Below, one piece after another: positions 11,525 through 22,165 of a stretch of 37,660 nucleotides of DNA. This DNA comes from Azolla pinnata (lineage: Eukaryota > Streptophyta > Polypodiopsida > Salviniales > Salviniaceae), in the NCBI GenBank assembly GCA_037176905.1, contig JBBBWG010000504.1, positions 1 to 37,660 of the forward strand, in the 5' to 3' direction. Below the pieces are notes generated by a model that saw nothing but the letters and a program-made list of their open reading frames with translations, was not told the origin of the DNA and ran no database searches. Within the stretch, counting starts at the first letter, position 1; every line of letters starts with the position of its first letter. The position numbers and the translations under genes were made by a program.

Positions 11525-12240
11525 ACCCTAAACACTAAACCCAAATTCTATCGTTTGTATCCTTGTTTTCTAGTAAGTAGGTTGTAATACATGCGGATTG
11601 TATAACCTGAGTACAAGCCGATTCGCGCAAGCATTCTAATGTTCTAAATTCAATGCTAATGAAAAGCTTGTTTTAATCACTAATTGAAGCATATATATAT
11701 ATATATATATATATAGATCTTTTGATTCAAAAAAACAAAAACAAAAACATTTTTCTTGTACATATCGACAAGGTTGCTTAGAGATCTCAAGCCAAACTCA
11801 AACCTTTTCAAGATTTGTATAAAAGACTCTATCTTACTAGTATTGGCTCCGATTGGATCTGTAGATCTTCCAAAAAGTAGTTACACGACAAAACCAAAAT
11901 TACTATTTTAAGAGGTTTTTCTCAAGTAGAATTAAGAAACCAAGCATTCGTGGTAGTTAGTCTTTCACAAATCCAAAGGAAACTTGACATAATTGCAAAA
12001 CCAGTGTTCTGAATTGCAAAGGCTCTCTCTATATATATATCAACAAGATCACTTAGAGATCGCATGCCAAACCTTTTCAAGATTTGTATATAAGACTCAA
12101 TCTTACTAGTATTAGATTCAATGGCATCCACAAATTTCGCAAAAAGTAGTCATGACAAAACCAAAAGTAGTATTCCAAGAGGCTTTTCTTAGGTACAAGA
12201 AACTAAGCTTTTGTGGTACTTAAATGCAAAAGTCATGTCC
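11525..12240. other. Intergenic stretch A to B: 3' flank, AT microsatellite, 97-bp repeat copies
   Basis: No gene seen. The first 160 bases after the A exon 3 are the 3' flank shared with D (23106-23330), including CCCTAAAC-type runs. An (AT)n run lies at 11694-11715. Copies of the 97-bp repeat occur near 11808 and 12080, separated by a recurring segment with GAATTGCAAAGGCTCTCTCTAT that accompanies this repeat across the array. Confidence 0.6.
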
Positions 12241-12257
12241 TCACCTGCAATCTACAG

Positions 12258-12354
12258 TTATAAATGATGTAGCTCTTGTCACATAGCAGCGGTAGCATCA
12301 ATCTCTTGTGAGGAAGAAGCTGTGTTAGATCCTCTCAATTTCAAGAAAGAGGAG
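12258..12354 (+). promoter_or_regulatory. Promoter and non-coding first exon of gene B
   Basis: TATA box TTATAAAT at 12258-12265, then a CAG-rich leader and a first exon ending GAAAGAGGAG at 12354 before a GTAATG donor. The matching acceptor is CCTCTTTGGCAG, ending at 12665, so a 5'-UTR intron of about 311 nt separates promoter and coding exon. Conservation of TATA box, donor and acceptor in A, B and E supports the reading. The exact transcription start cannot be seen. Confidence 0.65.
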
Positions 12355-12489
12355 GTAATGCATCCTCTCTAGTCGGTTGTTAATTTTGTGATTGATCCGT
12401 ACTGGTCATTGGTTACTTCTTCATCTAAGATATGAACCATTTGCACATGTCCTGCTAATGTAAACCTAAGGCGACCATGAGCGTGATGC

Positions 12490-12590
12490 ACCAGCTAGTT
12501 GCCGCAATCTCTCTATGAAGCGATCCAGCTAGTTGCCGCAGTCTCTCTATGAAGCGATCGATACGAGCAAAAAAGCTTCCATCTCCAAAC
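12490..12590. repeat. Local duplication in the B 5'-UTR intron
   Basis: CAGCTAGTTGCCGCA.TCTCT and CTATGAAGCGATC occur twice, about 38 bp apart. E and the fragment at 211-398 have one copy, so this short tandem duplication belongs to B only. Confidence 0.8.
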
Positions 12591-12733
12591 TTATAGATTC
12601 AACCCAAAACTGCGGTAGTGGTGAGGATTTCCTATGATTCCAACCATTGTGATCCTCTTTGGCAGGCCCCGTATTAAAACATTGTCGGCAACAAAGAATT
12701 CGTTGTTGTGCATAGAGAGTAATCGGATCGGGA

Positions 12734-15111
12734 ATGGAGGTGGAGAAGGTGATGTCGATGCAAGGCGGGGACGGAGAAGGGAGCTATCTGCAGAACTCGA
12801 AGGTGCAGAATCGCGGGTTCCATATCTACGGGAAGCCATACCTCGCAAGAGCCATCGAGCTGTACAAGGAGTACAATGGTATCAAGAGGAATCATCGAGG
12901 AAGTGGGATCGATAGAAGCAGTAGCTCATCATCATCATCATCATCATGCTTGATCCGGATCGTGGACTATGGGTGCTCGTATGGGTGGAATACGCTGGAT
13001 TGCATGCGATTCGTACTCGATACGATGCTGGGACCGAATCCGGTTTGCTACAACAAGGATCAGCTGGAATCATCTCCATCAGCTGCAGAAGAAGAAGAAG
13101 AAGAAAACAATGGTGTTGTGCGTCGATCCTCGGCATCATCGATCATAACGGATCGATCCGACCGAGTCGACGCTCGATTGGAGTTCCAGTATCTCTTCGT
13201 CGATCTTCCGTCCAACGATTTCAATACCCTCTTCCGCATGCTCCACGATCCCAACTTTGCCAAGGCGTTCGACGATGATGATTTGAGGTTGTTCTCGGCA
13301 GGCATCGCGGGCTCCTTCTATGAGTGTGTGGTGCCAATGGGGAGTGTGGACATCGCCATCTCCACCTATTCGATGCACTGGCTCTCGCAGGTATGTAAAC
13401 AGTGGATTGGGTCAAACACAACTCGATTGGATTGGATTGGATTCAATTTGACTCGATTTGATTTGATTTGATTTGATTTGATTGGATTTAATAACTCGGC
13501 CCGGATCGTTCGATACAGGATCTAGCTCAATGTTGGGCAAACTTTTTATCCCCGATCGGAAAATTTTCTTAGACTATAACCGGATTTTTCAGTTTTCCTA
13601 CTGGCTAATTTTCCCCTCCTACCACGAAGAATTTCATAAAATAATAACCAATGTCATAAAATTTTGAATTTGCTTTACTATTTTAGATGTCGATTAATAA
13701 AATCAATCACATAAAACATAAAGAAGAATGAAGAGGAAACAAAAAAAATGTGGCAAAGGAGAAAGGAATATGCATCAAATATTTTTCAAATCAATAAAAA
13801 TATCCGATTAATATAAATAAACATATATAAAAAACTAGATGATTCAATATTTTTTGAACCATGTCCACATAAAAATATAAGCGGAAGCACTTCCTTTTGC
13901 TTGCTCTCTAAATTGGCAAATGTTTCTAGTTGGCTGATAAGGTTATGCATTGTTCCTAGGACTTTGCCAAACACTAGAACTCTAGGTAGAACAGTTGATG
14001 AGAAGATTGATGCTAAATAAATAAACAAATAAGTATAAAAAACCAATTAGTTTCCTCTCCACATAAAATTATAACCGGAAGCATTTCCTGCTGCTTGCTC
14101 TCTAAATTGGCAACCGTCTCCAGTCGGCCGACAAGGTTATATATAGACTTTGTGAAACACTAGGACTCTAGCCAGAAGAGCTGGTGAGAGGATTTGGGAA
14201 ATGGATTTGATGCCGAATATGATGAATGGGGAGCATTGAACAGGTTCCTCCCGAGCTCAAGGACAAGGCCGATCCGGCGTGGAACGGAGGGCATGTCTGG
14301 ATCCCGAGCGACGGCGCGAAGCCGATAGCAAATGCGTACTCGAGGCAGTTCCGAGTAGACATGAGGAGGTTCTTACAGCGCAGAGCTGAGGAGATGAGCC
14401 ACAATGGGGTCATGTTCTTGCAGTGGCTCGGCCGTGAGTCTGTGCGAGCTCCGGGGCCGAGTTGTCAATTCTGGGGCAGCATCTTCAACAACGTGTGGGA
14501 CCAGCTTGTCAGCGAGGTGAGTCCTAAACCCTAAACTCCTAAACCCCTAAACCCCTCAACCCTAAACCTTATATGTACATAATGTCCCCAGGAAAATGTC
14601 GAATTGATTGACTGATCAATCAATAAAACCCAAAACACAATTCCCAAACCCTAAAACCTATCCGAGCATAATGTCACCAGAATGTGGCGGATCGACCCTA
14701 AGCCCCCCCCCTTAAACACCCTATTTGTGTACATAATGCCCTCAGGGAACGGTCAAGGCTTCAGAGAAAGATGCTTTCAACCTTCACCTCTATGAGTCGT
14801 CGGAGGCCGAATTCCAAGAGGTGCTCCAGGATGTGGCAGAGTTGGAGCTGGTAGAGCTCCGCATTATCAGTGGCTGTGATCATCTCACCCTAAAACAGCG
14901 TGAGCATCTTTTCTCTGACTCTTCTGCTTTCGGTAAGTTCTGCGCCTCTTTCTCCCGGAGCATTACCCAACCCCTCCTTGAGGCTCACATTGGCCCGGAT
15001 CGCACCTCTATGTTCTTCGAGCGGATTGAAACAATCATGTCCAAGAGCCTTCATAACCTCATCGATTTGTTAATCCTCGATCTCTTGATCGCCATTATCC
15101 GGAAGAAGTAA
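12734..15111 (+). CDS. SABATH carboxyl methyltransferase (gene B), intact, three exons
   Basis: Predicted cytosolic methyltransferase moving a methyl group from S-adenosylmethionine to a small-molecule carboxylate. Exons 12734-13390, 14244-14516 and 14746-15111, all phase 0 with GT-AG borders, give 431 residues. Visible motifs: MQGGDGEGSYLQNS (9-22) with Gln25; DYGCSYG (78-84); DLPSNDF (157-163); GSFYE (193-197); MHWLSQ (214-219); the exon 2 block NGGHVWIPSDG; and the exon 3 end LLIAIIRKK. A Ser run (62-71) and an acidic run (119-125) lie in surface-type insertions and make the protein longer than the usual 350-390. His215 stands where salicylate-specific members have Met, so a salicylate preference is less likely; the substrate is unknown. 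ATG 12734 is chosen because A, E and G open at the same place. It is the only unbroken plus-strand copy. Confidence 0.9.
13391..14243 (+). other. Intron 1 of gene B
   Basis: Canonical GTATGT donor and TTGAACAG acceptor, 853 nt. It opens with a TTTGATTTGATTTGATTGG run also present in G and E, then the intron 1-like module (13555-13860). Next come two diverged copies of a segment with CCACATAAAA.TATAA.CGGAAGC and GGCAA.TGT (about 13865 and 14058), so part of the intron grew by tandem duplication. Confidence 0.8.
14517..14745 (+). other. Intron 2 of gene B with telomere-like repeats and decoy acceptors
   Basis: The donor GTGAGT is followed at once by CCTAAACCCTAAACTCCTAAAC-like repeats. CATAATGTCCCCAGGAAA (about 14580) and CATAATGTCACCAG (about 14668) closely copy the true acceptor CATAATGCCCTCAG|GGAACG at 14745. 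Both lie in repeats of the intron 2/exon 3 border, so they could act as alternative 3' splice sites. Confidence 0.8.
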
Positions 15112-15690
15112 GGTAGATAGATAGAAACTATCATCATCAGCATCATCTACCAACCTGATTTCATTCGAATCATGAAGTAATATCGCTTGAGACGAGCTCA
15201 TGATAAGATATCATCACCATTGCCGATAATTTCAAAGATATGGCAGGTTTGGAATGACCTCATACATCTGCCTTGTACTATTGTCTATTATTAAAAACGG
15301 ATTCTTCGTTATATCCTTTGTTTTTCCGGTGAGTTCACCTATAACAACCGCAAATTGTGTAGCTTGAATTGAGTGCAAGCCTATTTGTATACCCATTTGG
15401 TTTTAAATTAATGTTAATGAAAAAGAATCTTTACAATTGAAGAAAAAAGAGAAAAGAAAGAAAGTAATCATTAGTAAATAAACGTTGTCTACACATATCG
15501 ACAAGATCACTTAGAGATCGCATGTTAGATGCGCTTTTTTCTTTTTCTTTTCTTGTCTTTTCCTTTGTTTTTCTCTTCCTTTCAATTTATCATGATTTTC
15601 TTAATGTTCACAAGATGCGGAACATGGATAGTTTTGTCTTATCGAGGGCTAACCCTCTTCTTTATACAAAGGTTCTATAGTAGGCCCATG
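15112..15690. other. 3' flank of gene B (shared with E)
   Basis: No gene seen. Sequence after the stop, including the CATCATCAT run, GCTTGA.TTGAGTG and a polypyrimidine stretch near 15530-15590, matches the flank of E (27135-27660) over about 500 bp at a nearly constant offset. This supports B and E being duplicates of one unit. Confidence 0.7.
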
Positions 15691-15691
15691 A

Positions 15692-15790
15692 CTGATCTCG
15701 ATGCTCTTATTAGACAACAATGATCGAAATGTCGAATGCGATGATGATTGTATCTACAAGCTGGTTCTCCCCAACTTTGTTTTCACATAG
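15692..15790 (+). other. Conserved 33-codon segment, copy 1
   Basis: Ninety-nine bases open in one frame from CTGATCTCG to a TAG, ending in the residues LVLPNFVFT. Two more copies (20397-20495 and 28835-28933) have exactly the same length, frame and stop position. All three lie upstream of truncated type II SABATH copies. I do not recognise the peptide; it might be a captured C-terminal exon. Substitutions between copies include many replacement changes, so present selection is not evident. Confidence 0.4.
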
Positions 15791-16106
15791 AAAATTGTTA
15801 CTGTAAGATACGAACATCCCTTCTTAGGAAGGAGACACCCATCAAGAGTTATGTAGACTAACTAGGACCCAAGGGTTAGAACTGGTCTATTTGTGGATGA
15901 TAAAACTTTTTAATTTGATTCTATTATATTCTATTCCATTCTATGCGAAGCGATTGATTGATCGATCGAAGTGAGAGCTTCCCATCTCCAAGACTTCAGA
16001 GTCGACCAAAAGCCGTAGTGTAACATACGACAAAACGGATGATTTGTGTCTAAGATTTCGGCCATTTGCTTCCCTTCTTCAGTCAGGCCGTGAAACTCAA
16101 GCAACA

Positions 16107-17396
16107 GCGATTGAGCTGTACAAGGAGTACAATAGTATATTCAAGGCGAATCGTTGAGGAAACGGGATCGACAGAAGCAGCAGATCATCATCATCATCGC
16201 GCTTGATCCGGATCGCTGACTACGGGTGCTCGTCTGGGTGGAATACGCTGAATTGCATGCGATTCGTACTCGATAGCATGCTGAGATCGAGTCGTGATTC
16301 CTACAAAAAGGATCAGCTGGAATCTTCTTCATCAGCTGACGACGACGATTCCAGCTCGATCGACCTCATCCGTCGATCGCCGCCGATCGCAATGAATAGA
16401 TTCGATCATGTTGTCACGGCCGGCGATGAGGACCGATTGGAGTTCCAGTACCTCTTCGTCGACCTTCCGTCCAACGATTTCAACAGCCTCTTCCATATGC
16501 TTCACGACCTCGACTTTGCAACGGAGTTCGGCGATTATCTGACGCTGTTCTCGGCGGGCGTCCTGGGCTCCTTCTTTGAGCATGTGCTGCCACCACGGAG
16601 CGTTGATCTCACCATTGCGATCTATGCGATACACTTTCTCTCCTAGGTACGTGAGTATCGATTGGATCGGGCCAGACATGAACTTATTGGGATCCCCTGA
16701 CTTTACTACTGTAAACTTGTAATTCAATTTGAAAAGTTTAACGTATCATATATTTAATATTCCCATTCGTTTATGATTTGCATATCTACGTCTAATAATT
16801 TCAATGAATACCAATACTACAATCTATGATTCGATTAGAAGGGCCCGGGATGGTTCCGATTCAATCTAATAGGGGGTCTAAGCAAGAAGAACTGGTGAGA
16901 AGATCAATACAAGGTTTACCCCCGAATGTTTTTTGTTCCTTCTATCGGAGGAGTGATGACACTTTGTGGCTTGCTTTTAATTTGTACCTAGCCTTTGGGC
17001 ATTTTTCAATAACAAATGAAAGATAGAAGAACTGGTTAGAATATTGATGAAAGGTTTACCCCTGATTGTTTTTGTTCCGTCCATCAGAGGATGGATGACA
17101 TTTTATGGCTTATATACTGACTATAAGTAAATATGTTGTAATTTGTACTTAGCCTCTACGCATTTTTCAATACCAAATAGACGATATTAAAAACAAAAAA
17201 ATAAAAAGGATTGATGCAATGTGAATGGGAATGACAGAGTCCAGAGGAGCTCTCGGACAAGACTGATCCGGTTCGGAATGGGGGGCATGTCTGGATCCCA
17301 AGCAACAGTAAGAGCCCAGTAGTTGAAGAGGCGTACACAAAGCAGTTCAAGAAGGACTCGAGGAGGTTCTTGTGGTATATGAGCCATAACTTGTAA
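16107..17396 (+). pseudogene. SABATH gene C, type II, truncated
   Basis: Exon 1 survives from the residues AIELYKEYN (16107) to 16646, lacking the promoter, start and the first S-adenosylmethionine-binding segment. It has DYGCSSGWNT, FVDLPSNDF and GSFFE, then IHFLS. A TGA at 16155-16157 follows NSIFKANR, and the last codon of exon 1 is TAG in place of CAG directly before the donor. Intron 1 holds two tandem copies of a 147-bp segment, also found in D. Exon 2 starts near 17240 (PEELSDKTDPVRNGGHVWIP) and breaks after RRFLW at about 17376, joining a piece that corresponds to D intron 2. Exon 3 is absent. Clearly dead. Confidence 0.85.
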
Positions 17397-18300
17397 GAAG
17401 GCAAGTGGTAATCTGCCTTTATCAACTAAAGCACCTCCTCTACAGGGCCCACCCGTGAAGTCTTTTAGAGAAACTAACCGACACTTCCTCTACAAGTGAC
17501 ACCCTTGTGATCATGAAGTCTTTCAGAGAAACCAACCGACTTTGCAATTTTGAAGTGGCTGTAGAGTGTGAGGCAACAAAGAAGTGGAACTAGAATTAAG
17601 AAGAAAAAAAGCTTCGAGTAGGAATGGTCCCATGAGTCTTGAATGTGCTTTATGATTCCAGTGAACGTGAAGGAGCGAAATATATGGGCATGAGAACAAA
17701 TGGCTTGCATCAAATACGACAATGTTCGAAGCATTTCTTGCACAGGAGTGTCAGGCTTCCGTTCAATAGTATTTTGGCCTAAACAAGAGTCTGTGTAGGG
17801 CCTCTTGAACCTTTAAAAAATGCACATATTTGTGCAGGAAAGTTTCGGAGAACCATTGGAATGGAACATGGAGCATGTGAAGTGTTGAGCAGAGCCTCTT
17901 ATGTGATTGCAAGCAAATCTAACACCCCAAATCTGATGCGCTGTTATTGGTTCTGCTTTTGATTTGTACGTGCTACTGATAAAATATAAATCGTCACGTG
18001 TTCAAAATGTTTGCGATTTAGCTCATTCTTGATGTAATTGTCGGGTGTATTATTGCATATGCTATACAAGCTTCAAAGATCTATACTTATAAATGATATA
18101 TCAGTTTTCATATAACAGAAGTAGCATCAAACTCGCAGCATCAATCTCTTGCGAGGAAGAAGTTGTGTTAGATCCTCTTAACTTCAAGAAAAAGGAGGTA
18201 ATGCGTCCTCTCTAATTGGTTGTTCATTTTGTTCATTTCCTAGCAAAAAATTTCCTAAACCGTAATCGGATTTCCAGTTTTCCCACCAGCTAATTTTCAA
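17396..18300. repeat. Duplicated module, copy 2 (partner at 9391-10300)
   Basis: Homologous throughout to 9391-10300. It includes a small internal duplication here (the CCTCCTCTACA and GAAGTCTTT.AGAGAAAC segment occurs twice, near 17440 and 17485) and the promoter module with TTATAAAT at 18087 and donor at 18198. The module again runs into intron 1-like sequence, so no coding exon follows. Confidence 0.75.
18087..18197 (+). promoter_or_regulatory. Orphan SABATH promoter module
   Basis: TTATAAAT at 18087-18094, leader with GCATCAATCTCTTGCGAGG and a first exon ending AAAAAGGAG|GTAATG at 18197. The next 2 kb contains no coding exon 1, so any transcript would be non-coding or would have to splice far downstream. 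Confidence 0.5.
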
Positions 18301-18720
18301 CGTTCTAAATTGCCGAGGCTCTCTCTATTTACATATCATCAAGGCTGCTTAAAGATTACATGCCAAACTCAAACCTTTTCAAGATTTGTCTGCATGACTC
18401 TATCCTGCGAGTATTAGATCTGATGGGATCTATAGATCTCCCAAAAAGTATTCACGATAAGATCTACAGATCTCTCAAAAAGTATTCACTGCAAGAGGAA
18501 AAGCACTAATCCGACATAAATGCAAGAGCAATTGCAAGGAGTTTCTATATAGGAGAACTCCGAGTTCTCACGACTCCTAAAAAAACAGCGTCGCATTGTT
18601 CCCAATCAAGCACGGTGGCACTGTCAAGATTGTGCAGAACAAATCATGAGCATTTCTAGGAGGACCGAGTTTCAGTTGTTCGCAGTTTTGTCTCGCGTGC
18701 CAAATTCCAACCTTTCAAGA
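18301..18720. other. Intergenic stretch with 97-bp repeat copy
   Basis: No gene seen. One copy of the 97-bp repeat starts near 18375, with an extra partial unit at about 18460-18500. It is followed by a segment (TTCTCACGACTCCTAAAAAA, GATTGTGCA) that recurs at 23915-24060 before E. Confidence 0.6.
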
Positions 18721-18820
18721 TTTGTCTCGTGCTATTGATAAAATCTACATTGTTACGTGTTCGGAACATTTGCGATTCCACTCGTTCTCGATTTGCTCTA
18801 CAAGCTTCAAGGATTTCGAC

Positions 18821-19300
18821 TTATAAATGATGTACTAGTTCCCATACAGCAGCAGCAGCATCATCAATCTCTTGCGAGGAAGAAGCTATGTTAGATCCTC
18901 TCGACTTCAAGAAAGAGGAGGTAATGCATCCTCTCTATATTGGTTCGTTTTTTATTAATATATTTAGGGGAAATGTTTCCATATGATTTATATCCATCGG
19001 TGATGTTCCCATGTAGTTTTTCGCAAGCACTCTCCTCTTTTTTACAACTCTTTTGATGTATTATAATAGCCAGCTTCCATGATGCTTTCTAGGCTCGAAT
19101 CGGGTTATGATCATATATGTTGGATGAGAGTCAATTTCATGCTTGCAATCTAGTGTTCATTATTAATGTGATTCATCTTTCCGGTTCATTGCTTACTTCT
19201 TCACCCAAGATATGAACCAGTTCTAGAATTAACCCAAAAATGTGGCGCTGGTGACAATTTACTACGATTCTGACCATTTTGATCCTCTTTGGCAAGCCTC
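18821..19300 (+). promoter_or_regulatory. Orphan SABATH promoter, first exon and decayed 5'-UTR intron
   Basis: TTATAAAT at 18821-18828 and the first exon to 18920 with a GTAATG donor. This copy alone has ATG in place of GTG in the leader (18889-18891), opening MLDPLDFKKEE up to the donor. The intron can be followed to CTCTTTGGCAAG, where other copies have GGCAG, and the coding exon is missing after that. Confidence 0.55.
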
Positions 19301-19620
19301 GTTGTCGTGTCTCTTCACACACGATATGAAACATAAAAATTTTGTATTAGCTTAGTAGTTTGGTGTGGCAAGATTAAGGTCCGCAAGAGCTTCCGGACAA
19401 GTGTGGAACGTATACGGACGAGTGCGGACCGTATGCGTGGACGAGTTGGGCCGTGTGCGGACGAATTCAGCGAAAGCGCATACGAATACGGTGGGCGACT
19501 GTGCGGACACTTCTATTGTTGTTCGTATTACTAGTTCTTGGGCATTGGTAAACCTTTGTGATGCATTATGGATGTTATCTGGGAGAGCTGGTTAAGCATT
19601 GTTATGGTTAGGAGAATGCC
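19301..19620. other. Unassigned stretch with a CpG-rich patch
   Basis: Around 19370-19520 the sequence is rich in CpG and repeats GTGCGGAC or TACGGAC about five times, unlike the AT-rich surroundings. An open frame of 76 codons here looks accidental. No similarity to the other modules of the window is visible. Confidence 0.4.
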
Positions 19621-20030
19621 CATGACTCTTTGAATTGTGCTTTATAATTGCAACTAAACACGAGCAAAAGATAAGAGGCATGAGAACAAATCTAACATAA
19701 GAAAATCTCACACTATAATTCCAATGCGCTTTGCACCAAGGTGGTATGATATGCTACTGCTATTGGGTCACATGTGATATTGATGAAATAGTAGTTCAAT
19801 GCAATCTTGTGAAGAGCTAGGACCATTTGCGATTCAATTGATTTTGGACACAATTGTCACGTGTATTATTGCATAGGCTATACAAGCTTCTAGGATCTAC
19901 GCTTATGAATGATGTACCATTTCTTAAACAACAATAACAATAACAACAACAACATTGATCTATTCTTGAGGAAGTAATTGTGTTACATCCTCTCAATCTG
20001 AAGAAAGACAAGGTAATCTATCCTTTCTAA
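19620..20030. repeat. Diverged copy of the 9391/17396 module with decayed promoter
   Basis: Recognisable by AGAGGCATGAGAACAAATC, CAAGGTGGTATG.TATG, TGTATTATTGCATA and GATGTACCATTTCTTA. The TATA box has become TATGAAT and the donor region reads AAGACAAGGTAATC. More diverged than the pair at 9391 and 17396. Confidence 0.6.
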
Positions 20031-20534
20031 TTGTTAAGAGCATTAGGTGAAAATGCTTCCATTACGATTTATATCCATCTATGATGCTTCCATATTAGAA
20101 GCAATCGAATTAGTGATATTTGGGTCTCTTGGTTGACAATGCAAATATAGTTTACGCAACGACTCTCCTGGTTTTTTTTGTAAACAACAATTGCAGTCGT
20201 ATTACCGTTGCTAATGGCAGCTTTTCCAATGTTCTCCCCAAGGCTCGAATCACTTTATAATAGATATATGCTGGGAGTTTGTCCCTAAGTCATTTCACGC
20301 TCGCTCTAGTGTTTCAATATTAATGCGATCGATTTGTTTACTTCTTCACCCTAGATATAAACCATTTGTTAACGCAAAAAAAAGAGAGACCCACGAGTGA
20401 TCTCGATGCTCTTATCAGACAACAATGATCGAAACATCGAAGCCTACGAAGATTGTATGTACAAGCTGGTTCCCCACAACTTTGTCCTCACATAGAGAAT
20501 TGTTACTCTAAGATACTAGCATTCCTTCCGTGGT
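20031..20534. other. Upstream flank of D with conserved 33-codon segment, copy 2
   Basis: 20100-20395 resembles 28555-28833 (ATAGATATATGCTGGGAGTTT, TTACTTCTTCACCCTAGATA). It is followed by the second copy of the 33-codon segment at 20397-20495, here ending LVPHNFVLT and a TAG. The SABATH exon remnant begins about 40 bases later. Confidence 0.6.
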
Positions 20535-21930
20535 CGACGTCATCGGTCGATCCGCACGGATCGCAACAGATAGATTCGAACACGTTGTCGCGGTCGGCGA
20601 TGACGAGGATCGATTGCAATTCCAGTATCTCTTCGTCGACCTTCCATCCAACGATTTCAACAGCCTCTTCCGCATGCTCCACGATCTCAACTTTGCAACG
20701 GAGTTGGGCGATGATCTGAGGCTGTTCTCGGCGGGCATTGCGGGCTCGTTCTACAAGCGCGTGCTGCCGCCGCAGAGCGTTGATGTCACCATCGCCATGT
20801 ATTCGATGCAGTGGCTCTCCCAGGTACATCAGAATCGATTGGATCAGGCCAAACATGAACTGATTTGGCATCCCTTGACTTTGCTACTGCAAATTTATAA
20901 TTCGATTTGAAAAGTTTAACTTATCATATATTTAATGTTTGCATTCGATTATGATTCGGATATCCACGTCTGATATTCTCGAGGAATACCGATACTACAA
21001 TTTATGATTTAATTAGAGGGGCCCCGGGATGAATCCGATTCGATCTAATAGGGGATCTAAGCTAGAAGAATTGGTGAGAAGATTGAATGAAGGTTTGCCC
21101 CCCATTGTTTTTTGTTCCTTTTATCAGAGGATGGATGACACTTTGGGCTTTGTGGTTTCGCTTTAGGTGTAAGGTTGTAATTTGTACCTAACCTTTGAGT
21201 GTTTTTTAATACCAAATGGAAGCTAGAACAGCTAGTTAGAAGAATAATTGAAGGTTCAACACCCACTGTTTTTGTTCCCATTATAAGAGGATAAATGACA
21301 CTTTGTGGCTTTTGTAGTCACTCTACGCAAAAATGTTATAATTTGTACCTAGCCTCTAGGTGTTTTTAAGTATCAAAAGGTGAATGGGAATGACAGGAAC
21401 GATCCGGCTTGGAACGGGGGGCATGTCTGGATCCCGAGCGACGGCGAGAGGCCAACAATTGAAGAGGCATACGCAAAGCAGTTCCAAAAGGACTCGAGAA
21501 GTTTCTTGCGGTGTAGAGCTGAGGAGATGAGCCGGAACGGGGTCATGTTATTGCTCTCGCTCTGTCGAACGTCGGCACGAGCTCCTGGGCCGTGCCGTAA
21601 GGTCTGGAATGACATCCTCAACCGCATGTGGGACGAGCTCGTCAACGAGGTGAGTCCCAACAACTCTCAGATCGATCCGATTGATAATTTAAACGCTATC
21701 CATTTTTCATTTTCTGTTTTGGACCCTTTTCCCACCAATGATCATTTCTTAGCGTTAACTGTGAAACACACATCAGGTCACATCCTCAACCTCATATATA
21801 GGAAAAGCCTTCTAACGTTATCAATATTAATAATATATGAGCCATAACTTGTAATATTTGTATTCGTTTAAAAATGTATGAAACGTGAATGTCTAAATGA
21901 TAATGCGAATATTCGCAAAAAATAACACTT

Positions 21931-22165
21931 TAAGCTTGGTTTAGTGATAAAAGAAAATAGTCTAAGAGTGTGATTTTATTATTTTTGTTTTATGTTTTAA
22001 TTTGTGTAGATGATTTGAGTTTTTGTATTATTATTTTATAAAGCAAATGTTTCTTAATATTTTAGAGTCTTTTATCATTCTCAAAAAATACTTTTATACC
22101 CAAAGACAAATTCGGAACCTATTTTTTATTATTATTCACGAATGTATTCTTGACTAAAAACTATA
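21931..22165 (+). mobile_element. SINE-like element, copy 1 (diverged)
   Basis: Lies in D intron 2. CTTGGTTTAGTGATAA resembles a pol III A box and AGAGTGTGATTTTA a worn B box. The following tail (TTTTATAAAG, TTTAGAGTCTTTT.ATC, ACTTTTATAC, TCTTGACTAAAAACTAT) matches the tail of 33351-33593. The shared order supports a common element; tRNA ancestry is inferred from the better copy. Confidence 0.5.

Noticed and set aside
15529..15723. Hydrophobic 64-residue frame
   Set aside because: It is generated by a polypyrimidine run, and the equivalent region downstream of E (27540-27640) does not keep the frame.
16332..16727. Minus-strand frames of 117-131 codons opposite exon 1 of C, D and G
   Set aside because: They are mirror frames of the conserved SABATH exon, and the plus-strand reading has clear family motifs.
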